64,000 bases of DNA from Parvicella sp964387945 (GTDB lineage Bacteria > Bacteroidota > Bacteroidia > Flavobacteriales_D > Parvicellaceae): the NCBI GenBank assembly GCA_964387945.1, contig CAYLYX010000015.1, positions 3,639-67,638 on the forward strand. The letters are read 5' to 3'. Each line of letters starts with the position of its first letter. The stretch's first letter is position 1. Below are positions 59,777 through 64,000 of this stretch, piece after piece. Below the pieces are notes generated by a model, which was given only the letters and a program-made list of their open reading frames with translations, made no database searches and was not told the DNA's origin. The translations under genes were made by a program, and so were the position numbers.

Positions 59777-62700
59777 ATGAAAAAGATATTACTACTATCC
59801 CTAGTTACTCTTGTTACTCAGTATTTCGTAGCACAAAGCGTTCCACAGAAGATAAACTATCAAGCAGTTGCGCGCAACTCCAGCGGTGATTTAGTAACCA
59901 ACTCATCGGTGAGTGTAGATGTTACTATTCTCTCAGGAAGTGCAACAGGCACGGTTGTTTATGAAGAAACGCATGCTGTAACAACCAATAATTACGGTCT
60001 CTTTTATTTTAAAATCGGTGAAGGAGCAGTTATATCAGGTTCTATGGCTACCATCTCATGGGGGAATGCCAGTCATTTTTTGAATGTTCAGGTAAATGGA
60101 GATGACTTGGGAACAGTTCAATTGGTTAGCGTACCTTATGCTTTACAAGCAGGTAATGCGGCATCGATTGCTGGAAACGTAGTGAATACGACCGCGCCTA
60201 CCAACGGACAGGTTTTGGTCTTTAACGGAACATCAGGAGAATGGGAGGCACAGTCGCCATCTGGTTCCGCAGGAGCCAATTCAATCCTAATCTCTACAGT
60301 AGAAAATCCTGGAACCAACTGTACGAATGGAGGTTATTTTATGGAGTACGGAACGGATGATGATTTAAGTGGAGTGCTTGATCCAGGAGAAGTTGATGGA
60401 AGTTATTATGTATGTAATGGTAATGATGGAGTAGACGGGGCAGACGGAGTCGATGGCGTTGACGGTACCTCATTAGTATGGCTAGGCAGTTTGGCTACAG
60501 CCCCGGGATCGCCCAACTTAAACGAAGCGTATTATAACACAACTACAGGTCAGTCAGAAGTTTGGAATGGAAGTGCATGGCAAGTTATAGCCGTTGATGG
60601 TGTTGATGGAGCAGACGGAGTAGATGGTGTTGACGGTACCTCATTGTTATGGTTAGGGAGCTTAGCTACTGCTCCGGGCTCACCCAACTTAAACGAAGCA
60701 TATTATAACACAACTACTGGTCAGTCAGAAGTTTGGGATGGAAGTGCATGGCAAGTTATAGCCGTTGATGGTGTTGATGGAGCAGACGGAGTNNNNNNNN
60801 NNNNNNNNNNNNNNNNNNNNNNNNNNNNNNNNNNNNNNNNNNNNNNNNNNNNNNNNNNNNNNNNNNNNNNNNNNNNNNNNNNNNNNNNNNNNGGCAAGTT
60901 ATAGCCGTTGATGGTGTTGATGGAGCAGACGGAGTAGATGGTGTTGATGGAACCTCATTGGTTTGGCTAGGCAGTTTGGCTACAGCCCCGGGATCGCCCA
61001 ACTTAAACGAAGCGTATTATAACACAACTACAGGTCAGTCAGAAGTTTGGAATGGAAGTGCATGGCAAGTTATAGCCGTTGATGGTGTTGATGGAGCAGA
61101 CGGAGTAGATGGTGTTGACGGTACCTCATTGTTATGGTTAGGGAGCTTAGCTACTGCTCCGGGCTCACCCAACTTAAACGAAGCATATTATAACACAACT
61201 ACTGGTCAGTCAGAAGTTTGGGATGGAAGTGCATGGCAAGTTATAGCCGTTGATGGTATTGATGGAGCAGACGGAGCGGATGGCAACACTTGGACAGTGG
61301 GCACAGGAGCTCCAACAGGTGGAGTAAATGCTGGAGACATGTATTTGGATGACGCTACAAACGATTTCTATTCGTTTGATGGTTCAGTTTGGAACCTAGA
61401 AGGAAACTTGAGTTCAACAGAAACAACTACAACTTTAGTAGATAATCTTGACGGTACCTTTACCTATACGAGTGAAGATAACACCATGACAACCTTTGAT
61501 GCGAATATAGACGATGCAGATGCTGATCCGAATAACGAGATTCAAAATATTAGTATTTCAGGTAATACAGTAGGAATAGATGGTGGTGGAACCGGTTTTG
61601 ATCTCTCAACTACTACTCCAACTACGAGCGATGTATTGACATGGACGGGTTCATCGTGGGAGGCTCAGGCGGCTTCATCGGGAGATGATTGGGGGTCTCA
61701 GACGGCTGTGTCTGATGGGACGACCATCACAGGAAACGGAACATCAGGAAGTCCATTGACTGGTGCGACTTCTACGCTGGTAGATAACACAGATGGGACG
61801 TTTACTTATACCGATGAGACAGGGTCATCATCCACCTTTGATGCAAACATTGACGATGCAGATGCTGATCCAAATAACGAGATTGAATTACCTACACAAA
61901 CTCCTGCAGATGCTGGTTTATTCTTACAGGCAGATGGTTCTGGCGGAGTGACTTATGTAGGGGATANNNNNNNNNNNNNNNNNNNNNNNNNNNNNNNNNN
62001 NNNNNNNNNNNNNNNNNNNNNNNNNNNNNNNNNNNNNNNNNNNNNNNNNNNNNNNNNNNNNNNNNNACGTAGATGATGCGGATAACGATCCGAACAATGA
62101 GATTGAATTACCAACACAATCGCCTGGAGACGCTGGTTTGTTCTTACAGGCAGATGGTTCTGGCGGAGTGACTTATGTAGGGGATAACGTAGATGATGCG
62201 GATAACGATCCGAACAATGAGATTGAATTACCAACACAATCACCTGGAGACGCAGGTTTGTTCTTGCAGGCTGACGGTTCTGGAGGAGTAACTTACGTAG
62301 GCGATAATGTGGACGATGCTGATAATGATCCAAACAACGAGATTGAATTACCGACACAATCACCCGGAGACGCTGGTTTGTTCTTACAGGCAGATGGTTC
62401 AGGAGGAGTGACGTATGTAGGAGTGACTGGAGATGGCAACGGAATCTACGATGGAAATGGAACTACACCTTCCAATACAGCAGTTACGGTTACCGATAAT
62501 ATCAATTTTGATGCGAATACATTATATATAGACGGAACGAATGATCAAATTGGAATAGGACTGAGCCCAACAAATGTTTCCAAGTTGGAAGTTGCATCTT
62601 CTAACGAAGAGCGTACCGCACATTTTTCTAATGCTGGAAATGGAAACGCTGCTATGTATGGTATTACTTCCGAATCAGTTGGTACTGGAGGAGCGAATGT

Positions 62701-64000
62701 TGCAAATGTTGGTGTCAACGGTTCAGCTAATGGAGCCTCAGTTCAGGACATAGGTGTAAGAGGTGCTGCAGATGGAATTGTTGATTCTTATGGTGTGTAT
62801 GGAGAAGGTATTGGAACTGGTGCAAATAACTATGGTGTTTATGGTAGCGCGACAGGAGCAACAAATAACTACGCAGGATACTTTGATAATGGAGATGTAT
62901 ATATTCAGAATGGTCTGATTCTACCTACTGGAGCAAACGCTGGATATGTATTGACTTCTGATGCTACTGGAAATGCAACTTGGCAACCAGCTTCTGGTGG
63001 AATCACCTCTTTAAATGGTCTTACCGGTGCTACCCAAACATTGGCAAATGGAACAACGGGAACGGCACCAGGCTGGTCTTCAGTAGGTGCAATACATACC
63101 TTAAATATACCATTAGCTTCAACAGCGGGTGTCACAGAAGGATTGATCTCCAATACAGATTACCAAACGTTCTCAGACATGCTTCCATTAGCAGGAGGTA
63201 CGATGACTGGAACCATTGATATGAACTCCAACAGTATAATAAACGGAGGAACCATCATTCAAAGTGCACAGAACTATTTCCATCTGGGAACCTACACAAC
63301 GGCACAGGAAACCATTTTAACTGGTTCACTTGGTGCAGGAGACGAAGGATCCATTTGGTATAATTCAGACAACGATGCATTGGTTTACTGGGATGGTTCA
63401 ACGGCTATTCCATTGGTTCCGGGAGCTTCTGGTTGGGAACTTTCTGGTAATGCCGGAACTCTACCTGGTACGGATTATTTGGGTACTTCAGATGCGCAAG
63501 ATTTTGTTATCGGGACAACTGGTTCAGAGAGGATAAGGGTTACATCTACTGGTGAAGTTGGAATAGGAACCTCAACACCACTTGGAGGTTTCCATCTGGC
63601 AAGTGATGCTCAAACGGTTAATGTGGTTCAATCCTCAAATGGAATTGGTACGGATGAAACAGCTATTTTATCTCTTTTGAGATCAAGAGGGTCAATTGGT
63701 AGTGAAACTGCAGTTTCCGCAGCTGATCGACTCGGAAAAGTTGAATTCATCGGTCACGATGGTTCAGACTGGGGTGAGGGAGCCTACATCAATGTGAACG
63801 CAACGCAAGCATGGGGACCAGCTGCCCATGGAGCTGAAATGCAGTTTCAAGTAGTTCCAACGAACTCCGCGAGTGCGGTGAATGCCATGACCATTGCAGA
63901 AGGAGATGTGACCATTGAAAATAACTTGATCATCCCTACTGGAGCAAATCCTGGATACGTATTAACATCTGATATAAGTGGTAACGCTTCTTGGCAACTT
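59777..64000 (+). CDS. very long secreted tail-fibre-like repeat protein (partial, two assembly gaps)
   Basis: It starts with ATG at 59777 and runs off the right edge; both gaps (60793-60892, 61967-62066) lie inside it. Signal peptide, then a head often seen in Bacteroidota fibre proteins (QKINYQAVARNSSGDLVTNS, ALQAGNAASIAGN). Next come collagen-like triplets (GVDGADGVDG) alternating with a 57-residue repeat (TSLVWLGSLATAPGSPNLNE onward), then 40-residue repeats (DDADNDPNNEIELPTQ, GLFLQADGSGGVTYVGD), then fibre segments (GNGIYDGNGTTPSNTAVTVT, TNDQIGIGLSPTN, GEVGIGTSTPLGGFHLASDA). The pieces fall in different frames only because 100 Ns replace unknown lengths. The function is probably surface adhesion; any C-terminal chaperone or sorting domain lies beyond the window. 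Confidence 0.85.
60467..61293 (+). repeat. 171-bp tandem coding repeat in alternating types a and b
   Basis: Units of 57 codons begin at 60467, 60638, 60952 and 61123 (ACC of TSLVW or TSLLW). Types alternate: a (GGCTAGGCAGTTTGGC, CCGGGATCGCC, TGGAATGG) at 60467 and 60952, b (GGTTAGGGAGCTTAGC, CCGGGCTCACC, TGGGATGG) at 60638 and 61123. The higher-order unit is therefore 342 bp. The first scaffold gap falls in this array. Confidence 0.9.
60793..60892. other. assembly gap (100 Ns) of unknown true length
   Basis: Exactly 100 Ns replace part of the 171-bp repeat array. From the phase of the flanks the true missing length should be 128 plus a multiple of 171 bases. Confidence 0.97.
61967..62066. 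other. assembly gap (100 Ns) of unknown true length
   Basis: Exactly 100 Ns inside the 120-bp repeats. The flanks GGGATA and ACGTAGATG join to the same sequence found intact at 62181-62195, so the missing length should be a multiple of 120 bases, including possibly zero. Confidence 0.97.
62067..62425 (+). repeat. 120-bp tandem coding repeat (40-residue units)
   Basis: Three full copies start at 62069, 62189 and 62309 (GTA/GTG of VDDADNDPNNEIELP), near-identical at the DNA level. A diverged copy with ANIDDADADPNN and TQTPADAG precedes the gap (61841-61966). Confidence 0.9.

Noticed and set aside
60958..62076. A separate second gene inside the fibre region
   Set aside because: Its frame differs from the first part only because 100 Ns stand in for a gap of other length. 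The repeat phase shows it continues the gene that starts at 59777.
60467..62425. Tandem repeats as a CRISPR array
   Set aside because: Units of 171 and 120 bp are coding, in one frame, contiguous and without spacers; they are protein repeats.
62905..63153. Minus-strand frame in the fibre gene
   Set aside because: It is the reverse of a low-complexity Gly/Thr/Asn-rich coding region that is open in the plus strand; the sense frame continues to the window edge.
1..64000. tRNA, rRNA, transposase, integrase or prophage
   Set aside because: None was seen on reading both strands. The fibre-like gene is phage-like in style only; its signal peptide and neighbours indicate a cell-surface protein.

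Overview
This window is chromosomal DNA of a member of the Bacteroidota, most likely of the order Flavobacteriales; family level is not decidable by eye. The evidence is three secreted proteins of the type IX secretion (T9SS) style, a CarboxypepD_reg-type TonB-dependent receptor, a GSCFA protein, DUF4293, a Rho factor with an Asn-rich insert, an L21 with a SAP-like tail, promoters of the Bacteroidota form TTTG-N17-21-TAnnTTTG, and few recognisable Shine-Dalgarno sequences. I saw no rRNA or tRNA gene, insertion sequence, integrase or CRISPR array. Two 100-N scaffold gaps (60793-60892, 61967-62066) sit inside one repetitive gene.

Layout. 1-5.1 kb (minus): NatAB-like ABC exporter (permease cut by the window edge), then a membrane-bound O-acyltransferase with an SGNH partner, then a 57-residue membrane peptide just after kynureninase. 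5.1-10.7 kb: kynU, a lone plus-strand beta-rich repeat protein, then a minus run with MerR regulator, queD, zinc metallopeptidase, Bax inhibitor-1-like protein and fabD. 10.8-17 kb: degenerate M23 protein, TPR protein, lipoprotein, serS, a NavBac-type channel with an unusual filter, rpmA and rplU. 17-24.2 kb: rhomboid-like protein, RecB/AddA-like helicase-nuclease, DUF2452, a T9SS cargo, a Kazal lipoprotein, a NifU-domain protein and Mrp. 24.2-31.9 kb: FPD-repeat protein, DUF3108-like protein, tRNA methyltransferase, mutL, two rhomboids, a phosphodiesterase-family protein and an RsmI-like methylase. 32-42 kb: RMD1/DUF155, LMW phosphatase, pckA, GSCFA, aldehyde dehydrogenase, TPR histidine kinase with its LuxR-type regulator, and a prolyl-oligopeptidase lipoprotein. 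42-44.9 kb: a peroxide-response island, oxyR divergent from ahpC, thioredoxin, a small helical protein and dps. 44.9-54.7 kb: a gliding-motility-type T9SS protein, a TonB receptor and a beta-helix-like lipoprotein, divergent from an OmpR-family regulator and a PP2C phosphatase. 54.7-64 kb: DUF4293, rho, a class III cyclase-like protein, a PIN-PhoH ATPase and a very long tail-fibre-like secreted protein that runs off the right edge.

Working together: the clearest functional units are the oxidative-stress island, the TonB receptor/lipoprotein/two-component locus with phased ATGAGT repeats in its shared promoter, the acyltransferase/SGNH pair, and Mrp with the NifU-domain protein for Fe-S cluster handling. 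Two points cross gene boundaries. First, TAnnTTTG boxes lie either 4-5 nt or 14-17 nt before many start codons, which suggests a class of leaderless or nearly leaderless mRNAs. Second, the C-terminus of ribosomal protein L21 carries the same small domain as the N-terminus of Rho. I found no defence system; the nearest candidate for something undescribed is the stand-alone cyclase-like protein between rho and phoH.
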